DNA from: Flavobacteriaceae bacterium UBA3478
Lineage (GTDB): Bacteria; Bacteroidota; Bacteroidia; Flavobacteriales; Flavobacteriaceae
Assembly: GCA_002381155.1 (NCBI GenBank)
Contig: DFQX01000089.1
Span: 1,196 to 33,337 of the forward strand
Reading direction: 5' to 3'
DNA: 32,142 bases
The stretch's first letter is position 1. The number at the start of each line of letters is the position of its first letter. The notes under the pieces were generated by a model that saw only the letters and a list, made by a program, of their open reading frames with translations, searched no databases and was not told the DNA's origin. The position numbers and the translations under genes are program-made. Of the stretch, positions 8,536 to 15,532 are shown in pieces.

Positions 8536-9798
8536 TTATTCTTCTCTTAGTGCATCAATTGGTTTTATACTTACCGCTCTCTGCGCTGGAATTAGTCCAA
8601 TAAGTGTACCAAGAATGACCATTAAAGCTAACGCTCCAACCACATAGGGTACAGGTACTGTCGGATTCGTATAAGGGAAATCGCTCCCTTCGGTCAAATT
8701 ATTGACTAAGTTCAGAGTTGCAGCCCCTAGAATAATACCGAGTAAACCTGATACAAGTGTCAAGAAAACAGACTCCAATAAAATCAAATTTCTCACCTCA
8801 GCCGGAGTAGCTCCAAGTGCTCTTCTGACTCCAAGTTCTTTCGTTCGCTCTTTAACCGAGATCAGCAGGATATTACCAATTCCAATAACACCGGCAAGAA
8901 TAGTTGCAGCTCCAATAATTAGAGATAAAAAGGTTAGACCGTTCGCAAAACCGCGAATTTGACCAAAAATCTCACCCAAATTAAATGAACCAAAAGCGCG
9001 ATCATCAGTTGGGTCAACGTTGTGAATCGACTTTAAAACAGTCTTAACGTCCTCTTCGACTTTCACGATATCTGCATCATCAAAGGCTGCGATGCTCATA
9101 AAATCTACGTCATCCCCTTTATTGTACAGTTTATTGAATGTGGTAAAGGGGATAAAAATATCACTATCTGTTTCGAAACCTCCACCAGGAACAAACTTGT
9201 GGACACCGACCACTCTAAAATGGATGTCGTTAATTCGAATAAAGGATCCTATTGCCTCCTCTTCATCTTCAAAAAGTTCGGTTTTAGTTCTTTCTCCAAT
9301 AACACAAACTCTACGAGACTCTTCAATATCCACTTCATTGATGAACCTGCCTCCATCATAGATTTTCTTTGTTGCAATCTTGGTGTATACCGGGAAGTCT
9401 CCGTAAACATTATAACTACCCGATTTCTGACCTCTAACCGTCAAAGCAGGGCTGCCTCCAAAAACACCGGTAGCATTTCGTGGAGCGATGTATTGAATCT
9501 CTGGAATTCTTTTTTTCAAAACATCGATATCCCCCAATCGGAGCTGAATTCTTCGACCTGTACGAAAACCTTTATAAGGTTTGCTTGTAGACTGTGACCA
9601 AGCAAACAGCGAATTCATTGCAACCGTCTCAAATTGTCTTTCAAAACCATTATCTAAGCCTTTGGCAGCACCAGACATTGCGATGTAGACAAAGATTCCC
9701 CAAAGCACGCCAATAACGGTTAGGAGTGTTCTTACTCGATTCTTGCTAATCGAGCTGAATATTTCTTGCCATGTATCGCTTTTAAATAAAAATCGCAT
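8536..9798 (-). CDS. MacB-like ABC transporter permease (second of pair)
   Basis: This 420-residue MacB/FtsX-type permease has one N-terminal helix (about residues 22-45), a large periplasmic core domain (about 50-280) and three C-terminal helices. The cytoplasmic coupling segment ERTKELGVRRALGATPAEVRNLILLES between helices two and three is a hallmark of the family. Family members do not transport through the membrane like classical ABC pumps but act as mechanotransmitters, driving periplasmic substrates out through TolC. It is clearly paralogous to the adjacent permease: both share the pattern DTW-[KQ]-EIF, then PYKG and RRIQ, then the coupling segment. It starts 1 bp after that gene's stop, suggesting coupled translation and a heterodimer. 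Confidence 0.93.
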   Translation of the reverse strand: MRFLFKSDTWQEIFSSISKNRVRTLLTVIGVLWGIFVYIAMSGAAKGLDNGFERQFETVAMNSLFAWSQSTSKPYKGFRTGRRIQLRLGDIDVLKKRIPEIQYIAPRNATGVFGGSPALTVRGQKSGSYNVYGDFPVYTKIATKKIYDGGRFINEVDIEESRRVCVIGERTKTELFEDEEEAIGSFIRINDIHFRVVGVHKFVPGGGFETDSDIFIPFTTFNKLYNKGDDVDFMSIAAFDDADIVKVEEDVKTVLKSIHNVDPTDDRAFGSFNLGEIFGQIRGFANGLTFLSLIIGAATILAGVIGIGNILLISVKERTKELGVRRALGATPAEVRNLILLESVFLTLVSGLLGIILGAATLNLVNNLTEGSDFPYTNPTVPVPYVVGALALMVILGTLIGLIPAQRAVSIKPIDALREE

Positions 9799-9799
9799 A

Positions 9800-11029
9800 T
9801 TATTCGTCTCTAAGTGCTACAATGGGTTTAATTCGAGCAGCACGCTTCGCGGGAATATACCCAGCGATGCTTCCGAAGATGATTAAGATTACAGTGGCTC
9901 CAATGGCGAAACCTAAATCGATATAAGGATTAGTGATAAAGTAGTCTTCAAGTTTGCCTCCCAGATTCTGAAGTATAACCACTCCAGCAAGCATCCCAGA
10001 GAAACCAGACAAAATAGTTATGGTGGTAGCCTCCAATAAAATGGTACTAATCACGGCTCTAGGCGTTGCTCCTAATGCTTTTCGAATTCCAATTTCTTTG
10101 GTGCGCTCCTTAACCACAAAAATCATGATGTTACTTACACCAATAATACCTGCCACAATAGTACCAATGGCAAAAAACAGTGCAATAAAGCCTAAAACTT
10201 GAGCAAACTGTTGATTCTGTTTGAGTTCATCTGCAATATTCCGAATGAATATTCCACTGCGATCTTCCCTTGCAATGAACTTTTTCTCCTTGAGAAGTTT
10301 GGTCACATTCTTCTCAAGGGCCATAGCGCCAGCATAACCAATACTAGGGTTAAACCCAAGGATGATCTGTTCAATTTTATCATTCCCTTTTTCAATCAAC
10401 TGTCTTGTGGTGTAAGGGATATAGATAAAGCGCTCTTCGTTATCACCGCCATCGTCTTGAAACACACCTATAACTTTAAATGCACTATCGCCCAAAGTGA
10501 TGTATTTCCCAATAGGATCTTCGTCCTTAAATAAATCCTTCGCAACTAAACGCCCAATCACTGCATACTTTGCTTTGATATTTATATCGTTTTCATTTAA
10601 AAAGCGACCTTTCATGATAATCGTCTTCTCGCTGAATTGATGGGCTGGAGCAACTGCTCTATTCGTGTAGTTATTCGATTCTCCCTTATATCTTACAAGA
10701 CTAGAACGAGTAATACGGGGAGTAATGTAATCGAGAAACATGGCAAAATTTTCCTCGATATCATTTAAGTCTGAATTATCAAATTGAATTCTTCGATTCG
10801 AAGTGTATCCCTTGTAAGGCATAGATGTTCGTCCTGGAAATACGAACAGGGTGTTCGTAGCGTCATCACCGAAGAATTTTTCAAAGGTATTCTGCAGACC
10901 ATTGGTAAACCCTACCAGTATGACTACAATAAAAATCCCTAAGGCCATTGTGAACCCTGTCAAAAATGTCCTAAGCTTATTCTTTCGAATGGTATCGAAA
11001 ATCTCCTTCCAGGTATCTCTACTAAACAT
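9800..11029 (-). CDS. MacB-like ABC transporter permease (first of pair)
   Basis: This 409-residue protein is the other half of a paralogous permease pair. It has an N-terminal helix (about residues 18-40), a periplasmic MacB-core-type domain and three C-terminal helices, with the coupling segment ERTKEIGIRKALGATPRAVISTILLEA before the third-to-last hydrophobic stretch. Like its neighbour it lacks a fused ATPase domain, unlike E. coli MacB. Its ATG overlaps the 3' end of the ATPase gene by 8 bp. The likely complex is one ATPase dimer with a heterodimer of the two permeases, plus adaptor and outer-membrane channel. Substrate is unknown; antimicrobial peptides, lipoproteins or other periplasmic molecules are all possible for this family. 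Confidence 0.93.
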   Translation of the reverse strand: MFSRDTWKEIFDTIRKNKLRTFLTGFTMALGIFIVVILVGFTNGLQNTFEKFFGDDATNTLFVFPGRTSMPYKGYTSNRRIQFDNSDLNDIEENFAMFLDYITPRITRSSLVRYKGESNNYTNRAVAPAHQFSEKTIIMKGRFLNENDINIKAKYAVIGRLVAKDLFKDEDPIGKYITLGDSAFKVIGVFQDDGGDNEERFIYIPYTTRQLIEKGNDKIEQIILGFNPSIGYAGAMALEKNVTKLLKEKKFIAREDRSGIFIRNIADELKQNQQFAQVLGFIALFFAIGTIVAGIIGVSNIMIFVVKERTKEIGIRKALGATPRAVISTILLEATTITILSGFSGMLAGVVILQNLGGKLEDYFITNPYIDLGFAIGATVILIIFGSIAGYIPAKRAARIKPIVALRDE

Positions 11030-11723
11030 ATTGAGAGGCGCGTACTTGGACTACTTTTTTATCTTCAACAATCACGCCGTCTTTCAAGTAGACGATTCGC
11101 TTGCACATATGGGCGATATCTTCCTCATGAGTTACCACTAGTATGGTATTGCCCTCATCATTAATTTTCTGAATTAGGTCCATTACCTCGTAAGAAGTTT
11201 TACTATCCAAAGCTCCGGTAGGCTCATCAGCTAAAAGAACCTTAGGATCTGCAGCCATTGCACGAGCAATAGCTACACGCTGATTTTGTCCTCCTGATAG
11301 TTCGCTGGGCAAATGGTCGGCCCAAGGTTTTAGCCCCACACGATCAAGATATTCTAGTGCAGTAGCATTTCGCTCTTTTCTAGATTTACCTTGATAATAC
11401 AATGGGAGCGCAACATTCTCAACGGCTGATTTGTAGTTGATCAGGTTAAAAGACTGAAAAATAAATCCAAGAAACTTATTTCGATATTCAGCAGCCTTGG
11501 TCTCATTAAGGTTTACAATAGGCACAGAATCTAAGGTATAAGAACCTGAATCAGCTTCATCTAACATTCCCAATATGTTCAACAAAGTCGATTTACCAGA
11601 ACCCGAAGAACCCATAATTGCCACCAATTCACCTTGTTCTACAGAAAAGTTGATTCCTTTTAAAACATGCAGTGAATTACTGCCCATTTGATATGACTTA
11701 TGCAAGTCTTTAATTTCTATCAT
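11022..11723 (-). CDS. ABC transporter ATP-binding protein, LolD/MacB class
   Basis: This 233-residue cytoplasmic ATPase energises the two downstream permeases. Motifs are complete: Walker A GSSGSGKST (residues 38-46), Q-loop Gln90, signature LSGGQ (142-146), Walker B VLLADE (162-167) with the D-loop GALDS, and switch His199 in VVTHEED. The sequence matches the MacB/LolD/FtsE group in length and in the GxIFQSFNL segment after the Walker A region. It is the first gene of the five-gene exporter operon. The start at MIEIKDLHKSYQMG is standard for the family. Upstream is a 170 bp gap with two inverted repeats but no good TAnnTTTG box. Confidence 0.96.
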   Translation of the reverse strand: MIEIKDLHKSYQMGSNSLHVLKGINFSVEQGELVAIMGSSGSGKSTLLNILGMLDEADSGSYTLDSVPIVNLNETKAAEYRNKFLGFIFQSFNLINYKSAVENVALPLYYQGKSRKERNATALEYLDRVGLKPWADHLPSELSGGQNQRVAIARAMAADPKVLLADEPTGALDSKTSYEVMDLIQKINDEGNTILVVTHEEDIAHMCKRIVYLKDGVIVEDKKVVQVRASQYV

Positions 11724-11758
11724 CGATACGAGTAGCTACTTTTATACTCTTTTAGACG

Positions 11759-11776
11759 ACAAAGAAACTGCTTTGT
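11759..11776. repeat. Inverted repeat upstream of exporter operon
   Basis: ACAAAG and CTTTGT form 6-bp perfect arms around a 6-bp spacer, 36 bp upstream of the ABC ATPase start. On the minus strand the right-hand part includes TTTCTTTG, one base off a -7 box. It could be an operator or chance. Confidence 0.35.
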
Positions 11777-11851
11777 TACAGCATATATTCTCCTCGCAAC
11801 GTTAAAATTTCAATAAAACAGATTTTACAGATGGTTACGAAATTATATTCA

Positions 11852-11871
11852 CTGCGATTTATAAATCACAG
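11852..11871. repeat. 20-bp near-perfect palindrome in the 170-bp intergenic gap
   Basis: CTGCGATTTATAAATCACAG is a palindrome with a single mismatched pair. Read as minus-strand RNA the mismatch becomes a G-U wobble, giving an 8-bp stem with a UAUA loop; no U-tract follows, so it is not a standard terminator. The gap 11724-11893 between the 76-residue protein gene and the exporter operon holds nothing else I can name besides the inverted repeat at 11759-11776. Confidence 0.4.
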
Positions 11872-11893
11872 CGCTGATTAAAAAAAGCGGTAA

Positions 11894-12124
11894 TTAAGAG
11901 TGCTTCGTGGGTCTCAATTTTTTATAAACCGCATAAAAAACCACTCCAACAAGGATATAAGGAATGGCCATAAGGTAAACAATGCCGTTGTTGATTCCCT
12001 CGGCGGCAGAGGTATCAGAGCCCGACTCAAGTACTGCGCGACACATAGCGCATTGAGCACTCACATCTGAAAAGAAGAACAGAAAAAATCCAAAAAAGAA
12101 TAGCGATTTTACTCTAGTAGGCAT
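11894..12124 (-). CDS. Small CxxC membrane protein at the end of the SCO cluster
   Basis: This 76-residue protein has an N-terminal signal-like helix rich in Phe (residues 7-23, ending VSA), then QCAMCRAVLES with Cys25 and Cys28, a short polar stretch, a second helix (about 47-66) and a basic tail KKLRPTKHS. If the signal is cleaved, the CxxC lies at the very N-terminus of the mature protein outside the membrane. I recall similar small proteins next to DUF420 and SCO genes in other flavobacteria, but no function is established for them. The start overlaps the DUF420 gene by 11 bp, so translation is probably coupled. A role in copper or thiol chemistry during oxidase assembly is inference from position and the cysteines. 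Confidence 0.85.
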   Translation of the reverse strand: MPTRVKSLFFFGFFLFFFSDVSAQCAMCRAVLESGSDTSAAEGINNGIVYLMAIPYILVGVVFYAVYKKLRPTKHS

Positions 12125-12632
12125 AATAGGGTGAGATCATTAAATATACTACCACACCGGTAACTGCCACATAGAGCCAGATTGGAAAGGTAATTCTAGC
12201 GAGCTTTTTATGCCCTTGAAAATCTTTCAAATAAGCTCTTAAATAGGTATGCAGTACTAGAGGGATAATAATTATTGATAACAGGATATGGGATACAAGT
12301 AGGATAAAATAAAACGTTCTAACTATTCCTTCACCACCAAACGGAGTAGAATCAGAGGTCATATGATAGGCTACATACATTAAAAGAAATGAAAGCGAGA
12401 GTGCAATGCAAGTCTTCATGATATTCTGGTGAAGAGTAATTTTTTTGGCTTTTATTGCCCAAAGTGCTACCACAAGGAGAAGCGCAGTTAGGCCATTAAT
12501 TGAGGCATAAATGGGTGGTAAAAAACTCAAGGGCTCTATATTGGGTAATCGAACTCCGAATAAGATCGCAACAACCACAGGAACAGCGATAGAGACAATC
12601 GTAATTAACTTCTTTGCTACAGACTCTTTCAT
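12114..12632 (-). CDS. DUF420 membrane protein (CtaM-like oxidase assembly factor)
   Basis: This 172-residue protein has five hydrophobic segments (about residues 8-26, 38-60, 72-92, 103-128 and 146-167) and several conserved-looking histidines in or near them (H68, H90, H115, H128, H141). That layout fits DUF420; family members such as CtaM have been linked to maturation of heme-copper oxidases in Gram-positive bacteria. Its position 7 bp after the SCO1 gene and within the oxidase block supports the same role here. The histidines could bind copper or heme, but this is inferred. It overlaps the small CxxC protein gene by 11 bp. Confidence 0.85.
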   Translation of the reverse strand: MKESVAKKLITIVSIAVPVVVAILFGVRLPNIEPLSFLPPIYASINGLTALLLVVALWAIKAKKITLHQNIMKTCIALSLSFLLMYVAYHMTSDSTPFGGEGIVRTFYFILLVSHILLSIIIIPLVLHTYLRAYLKDFQGHKKLARITFPIWLYVAVTGVVVYLMISPYYAY

Positions 12633-12639
12633 ATTACTT

Positions 12640-13398
12640 CTATTCGTTTAATAAACTATGGATATCAGCCACTAGCTGAGATATTTGTTCAGTTTCACCA
12701 TCTGAGTCAACCCCCATTTCTCGAGTGATGGTTCCTCGATAATAAATTAATGGGTTCCCAAAATCATCTTTAGAAGATCTAAAGTATCCCTCTGAATCAA
12801 TTAGAGCAAATAATCCTGAGTGCTCAAAACCACCTGGAGCAGCCTCATCTTCTTGGGCAATCATGAAGAATCCCTCTTCAGCAAGCGCATAGATTTCTTC
12901 GCGCTGTCCTGTTAACAAGAACCATGAATGGGTATCGGCCAAATACTTCTTCTGATAACTCAATAAGCGCTCTGGAGTATCATAGAATGGATTAATACTA
13001 ATCGATACAAAAACAACCTCATCATCCTTAAACTCATCCGCTAACTCTGCCATGTTCTGAGACATAATTGGGCAAATGGTTGGACAGGTCGTGAAGAAAA
13101 AGTCAAGAACAACGACTTTTCCCTTTAAATCATCTGGGGACAAGATTTTCCCGTTTTGATCTGTAAAACTAAAATCCGGTATTTGACGGGCACCTTCTGA
13201 CCCCATTAAATAAGCAAGAGATTCTTCTGCTGAACCATACAATACTTCAGGAGTTAAAGTCAATCGATTGTTATCAACGATTGTCCCATTTTTTATGCGA
13301 GACACTAGGCTAGGTATGGTGACAATTCCAAAGATGAAAACGATGATCGACACCCATAAATAGGTGGTCTTTTTATTCGATTTACTTGCGGTCGGCAT
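12640..13398 (-). CDS. SCO1/SenC copper chaperone for cytochrome oxidase
   Basis: SCO proteins bind copper and reduce or metallate the CuA site of oxidase subunit II. This 252-residue protein has an N-terminal anchor (about residues 13-32) and a periplasmic thioredoxin-like domain. The copper ligands are visible: CPTIC (Cys105 and Cys109) after FFFTT, and His193 in GFEHSGLFALID. Typical segments VVVLDFFFTT and VSISINPFYDTPERL also fit. The ATG is 17 bp inside the preceding gene, so translation is probably coupled. The neighbouring DUF420 and oxidase genes agree with the role. The subunit II gene itself is not in the window. Confidence 0.94.
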   Translation of the reverse strand: MPTASKSNKKTTYLWVSIIVFIFGIVTIPSLVSRIKNGTIVDNNRLTLTPEVLYGSAEESLAYLMGSEGARQIPDFSFTDQNGKILSPDDLKGKVVVLDFFFTTCPTICPIMSQNMAELADEFKDDEVVFVSISINPFYDTPERLLSYQKKYLADTHSWFLLTGQREEIYALAEEGFFMIAQEDEAAPGGFEHSGLFALIDSEGYFRSSKDDFGNPLIYYRGTITREMGVDSDGETEQISQLVADIHSLLNE

Positions 13399-14023
13399 AA
13401 TTCTTTTTTAATGCTAATCGGTATTCTGCGAGTAAAACCTTTACATCATCCTCCATCTTGTTGTTCAATACAGCTACCGATCTGATATCATAACCGTATA
13501 GAATTCCTTCATCCTCATCATCAGTTCTTCCTCTCAGCGAACCATTCTTATCAATAATATAAACCAGTGGAGAACTCCCAGAGTTTAGTTCTCCTTTGCT
13601 CTTTAAAGCATCAAACAATTTTACCGAATCAGATTCATCAAGATAAAGAACCTTATAGCGACTAGTGTCTGTAATTTGGCCTAATTCTAGCAACAATTGT
13701 TCGACAGCAACTTTCTGATTAGGGTAGACGACTAGCAGGGTTTGAAAGTCATTAAACTCGTAAAATCGTTTATAAATTTTCTGATTGAAATTAAATAGGT
13801 AGCCTTTCATTAGCTCAACCTCTTCTCCTAGAAAAGAAAGTACAGTGATCTTGTTCTGAAATAAATCCATTGCCTCCTTTTCAGAGGTCAACAAGACCGT
13901 TTCTGATGCAAAGCTATCTGTCAACACAGGTAAACGACCAAAACGGTTCACCCCTGAGGCGAAGAAAAGATAGATCACCAAGGGTAGAATAAATAGAATA
14001 CCTAATACCAGTGGTTTTTTCAT
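13382..14023 (-). CDS. Cysteine-free thioredoxin-like membrane-anchored protein
   Basis: No specific family is recognised. The 213-residue product has an N-terminal membrane anchor (about residues 5-22) and a soluble part with thioredoxin-like secondary structure. It includes a KITVLSFLGEE strand, a LLVVYPNQ strand and SSPLVYIIDKNGSLRGRTDDED, which resembles the strand-turn of SCO and redoxin proteins that follows the active site. I find no cysteine anywhere, so it cannot do thiol chemistry or bind copper as SCO does. I start at ATG 14021-14023 (MKKPLVLG) rather than an in-frame TTG at 14044, which lies inside the -7 box. It is first in the unit with SCO1, DUF420 and the small CxxC protein. 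A structural partner of SCO1 is the most natural guess. Confidence 0.75.
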   Translation of the reverse strand: MKKPLVLGILFILPLVIYLFFASGVNRFGRLPVLTDSFASETVLLTSEKEAMDLFQNKITVLSFLGEEVELMKGYLFNFNQKIYKRFYEFNDFQTLLVVYPNQKVAVEQLLLELGQITDTSRYKVLYLDESDSVKLFDALKSKGELNSGSSPLVYIIDKNGSLRGRTDDEDEGILYGYDIRSVAVLNNKMEDDVKVLLAEYRLALKKNYADRK

Positions 14024-14041
14024 AGCAGATGAACTTAAGTA

Positions 14042-14049
14042 CAAAAATA
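14042..14049 (-). promoter_or_regulatory. Bacteroidota -7 box for the SCO unit
   Basis: The minus strand reads TATTTTTG, an exact TAnnTTTG match 18 bp before the ATG of the thioredoxin-like gene. It shares a base with the T-tract of the upstream terminator. The -33 element would fall inside the terminator hairpin, where I see no clear TTG. Confidence 0.5.
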
Positions 14050-14080
14050 AAAAAAGGCGATCACCTAATCGGTAATCGCC
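14049..14080 (-). terminator. Intrinsic terminator after the oxidase subunit genes
   Basis: On the minus strand, GGCGATTACC and GGTGATCGCC form a 10-bp stem (one U-G wobble) around the loop GATTA, followed by seven T residues. It lies 25-56 bp after the stop of the subunit IV-like gene. Strong, canonical structure. Confidence 0.92.
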
Positions 14081-14104
14081 TCATGTATATTATTTCTAGA
14101 CCTC

Positions 14105-14488
14105 TTAGAAATTCCAAGTCATGAATGTTGTATTAAAGATTTCATAGACATAAGTCGCTTCAAAAAGAAGTAAAGTAACTAGGTAAGATATAAGGAAAAC
14201 CGGTGTCCACACCACTACTCGTCTTAACGACGCCTTTTCGTCACGAAGGTGCATAAAGTCCCAAGCAATATAGTAGGCCTTAACTAGTGTAAGAATGATG
14301 AAAATCCAGTTAAGAGGCTTCATTCCAGGGAATGACGTGTTCATTAAAAATTCAGGCTTTGTAATACCCAATCCAACCTCAATCGCTGTTACGATAGAAA
14401 GGAATAAAAGAACTCCCCAAATCTTTTGCTGGTTATTCTTGAAGGTTACTAAACCTCTAAAAATTGATAGTTTGTGCTCGTGTGCCAT
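14105..14488 (-). CDS. Cytochrome c oxidase subunit IV-like protein
   Basis: This 127-residue protein has three membrane helices separated by short loops, with segments KIWGVLLFLSIVTAIEVGLG, WIFIILTLVKAYYIAWDFMHL and VVVWTPVFLISYLVTLLLFEA. The arrangement, including the KAYYIAWDFMHLRDE motif after helix two, is characteristic of the prokaryotic oxidase subunit IV (CtaF/CoxD-like) family, a small subunit that stabilises the complex. I start at ATG 14486-14488, giving MAHEHKLS, two bases after the subunit III stop. A longer frame would add 20 residues that overlap subunit III. It is the last gene before a strong terminator. Confidence 0.88.
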   Translation of the reverse strand: MAHEHKLSIFRGLVTFKNNQQKIWGVLLFLSIVTAIEVGLGITKPEFLMNTSFPGMKPLNWIFIILTLVKAYYIAWDFMHLRDEKASLRRVVVWTPVFLISYLVTLLLFEATYVYEIFNTTFMTWNF

Positions 14489-14490
14489 AA

Positions 14491-15468
14491 TTAAACCAGA
14501 TAAAAGAATGTGAATACAAATACCCAAACAAGGTCTACAAAGTGCCAATACAACCCAACTTTCTCAACCATTTCATAGTGACCTCTCCTGTCATAGGTTC
14601 CCATTAGAACATTGAAGAAAATAATAACGTTTATCGCAACGCCCGAAAAAACGTGAAAGCCGTGGAACCCAGTGATGAAGAAAAAGAAGTCTGCGAATAA
14701 TCGACTTCCGTATTCGTTACGAATTAGATTAGCTCCTTCAACAACAATTGCAGCATCCGCTAACTTAGCAACTGCATCTTCACGAGAAAGTACCTTCTTT
14801 TCACCTTCGATGATTTGCTCCGTTCTTATGGTTACTGATTCATCAGCAAGAAATCCTGCTTTTACTTCTTCTAGACTATAAGTTGAAGGCTTATCTCCTT
14901 CAAAAAACCAAATACCCTTAGAAGATTCATGGTATACTGCGGTTTCATTTGGATTTTCAATGGTGAAATCTCTAAGCGCAACGCGTTCTCCTGTTTCTAT
15001 ATCTACAAATTGTAAGATACGACCTCCCTTAGTTTCTAAGGCACCGAAATCTCCCTTAATGAAGGTAGCCCACTCCCAAGCTTGTGAACCAACGAAAATA
15101 GCCCCACCGATAATGGTAAGAAGCATATAAAAGGTTACTTTCTTCCGATCCATGTGATGACCGGCGTCAACAGCAAGTACCATAGTAACCGAAGACATGA
15201 TCAGAATGAAAGTCATGAAGGCCACATAATACATCGGGTAGTTCCCATGAAAGAATGGTACGTGGGTAAAAACCTCATCTGCAATAGGCCAGGTCTCGAT
15301 AAATTTAAATCTAGAAAAACCGTAAGCGGCAAGGAAGCCAGAGAAGGTTAAGGCATCAGAGACAATGAAAAACCACATCATCAATTTACCATAACTGGCT
15401 CTTAGTGGTTGTTGATCACCACCACCCCAAACGTTTTCGTCTTTTGCTGTTGAAATTGAAGTATCCAT
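14491..15468 (-). CDS. Cytochrome c oxidase subunit III with large internal insertion
   Basis: Subunit III is a non-catalytic membrane subunit of heme-copper oxidases. Hallmarks are the start MWFFIVSDALTFSGFLAAYGFSRF (about residues 31-54), SQAWEWATFI (128-137) and FFFITGFHGFHVFSGVAINV (262-281), ending LYWHFVDLVWVFVFTFFYLV. The length of 325 residues is well above a typical 190-270. The excess is a mainly charged region of roughly 115 residues (about 138-255) between two helices, including RILQFVDIETGERVALRDF, a WFFEGDKPSTYS segment and a Lys/Glu-rich stretch. I recall similar enlarged subunits in related flavobacteria. A TAnnTTTG promoter box within an inverted repeat lies just upstream, although the other subunit III gene also precedes it by 64 bp. 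Confidence 0.93.
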   Translation of the reverse strand: MDTSISTAKDENVWGGGDQQPLRASYGKLMMWFFIVSDALTFSGFLAAYGFSRFKFIETWPIADEVFTHVPFFHGNYPMYYVAFMTFILIMSSVTMVLAVDAGHHMDRKKVTFYMLLTIIGGAIFVGSQAWEWATFIKGDFGALETKGGRILQFVDIETGERVALRDFTIENPNETAVYHESSKGIWFFEGDKPSTYSLEEVKAGFLADESVTIRTEQIIEGEKKVLSREDAVAKLADAAIVVEGANLIRNEYGSRLFADFFFFITGFHGFHVFSGVAINVIIFFNVLMGTYDRRGHYEMVEKVGLYWHFVDLVWVFVFTFFYLV

Positions 15469-15488
15469 TAGTTTGGCATTAATTGTCG

Positions 15489-15504
15489 CAAAGGTACACC
15501 TTTG
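15489..15504 (-). promoter_or_regulatory. -7 box within a 16-bp inverted repeat upstream of subunit III
   Basis: The minus strand reads CAAAGGTGTACCTTTG: 7-bp perfect arms around a 2-bp centre. The rightmost eight bases (TACCTTTG, 15489-15496) are an exact TAnnTTTG box 20 bp before the subunit III ATG. No TTG is found at the -33 position. The overlap could mean an internal, regulated promoter. Confidence 0.5.
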
Positions 15505-15532
15505 AGTATTTTATAAAAATAATTGTATCGAA

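Noticed and set aside
11794..11802. ATG-CTG-TAA mini-frame after a purine-rich GAGGAGA on the minus strand
   Set aside because: Two codons cannot be supported as a leader peptide gene; the GAGGAGA is probably chance in a genome without Shine-Dalgarno use.
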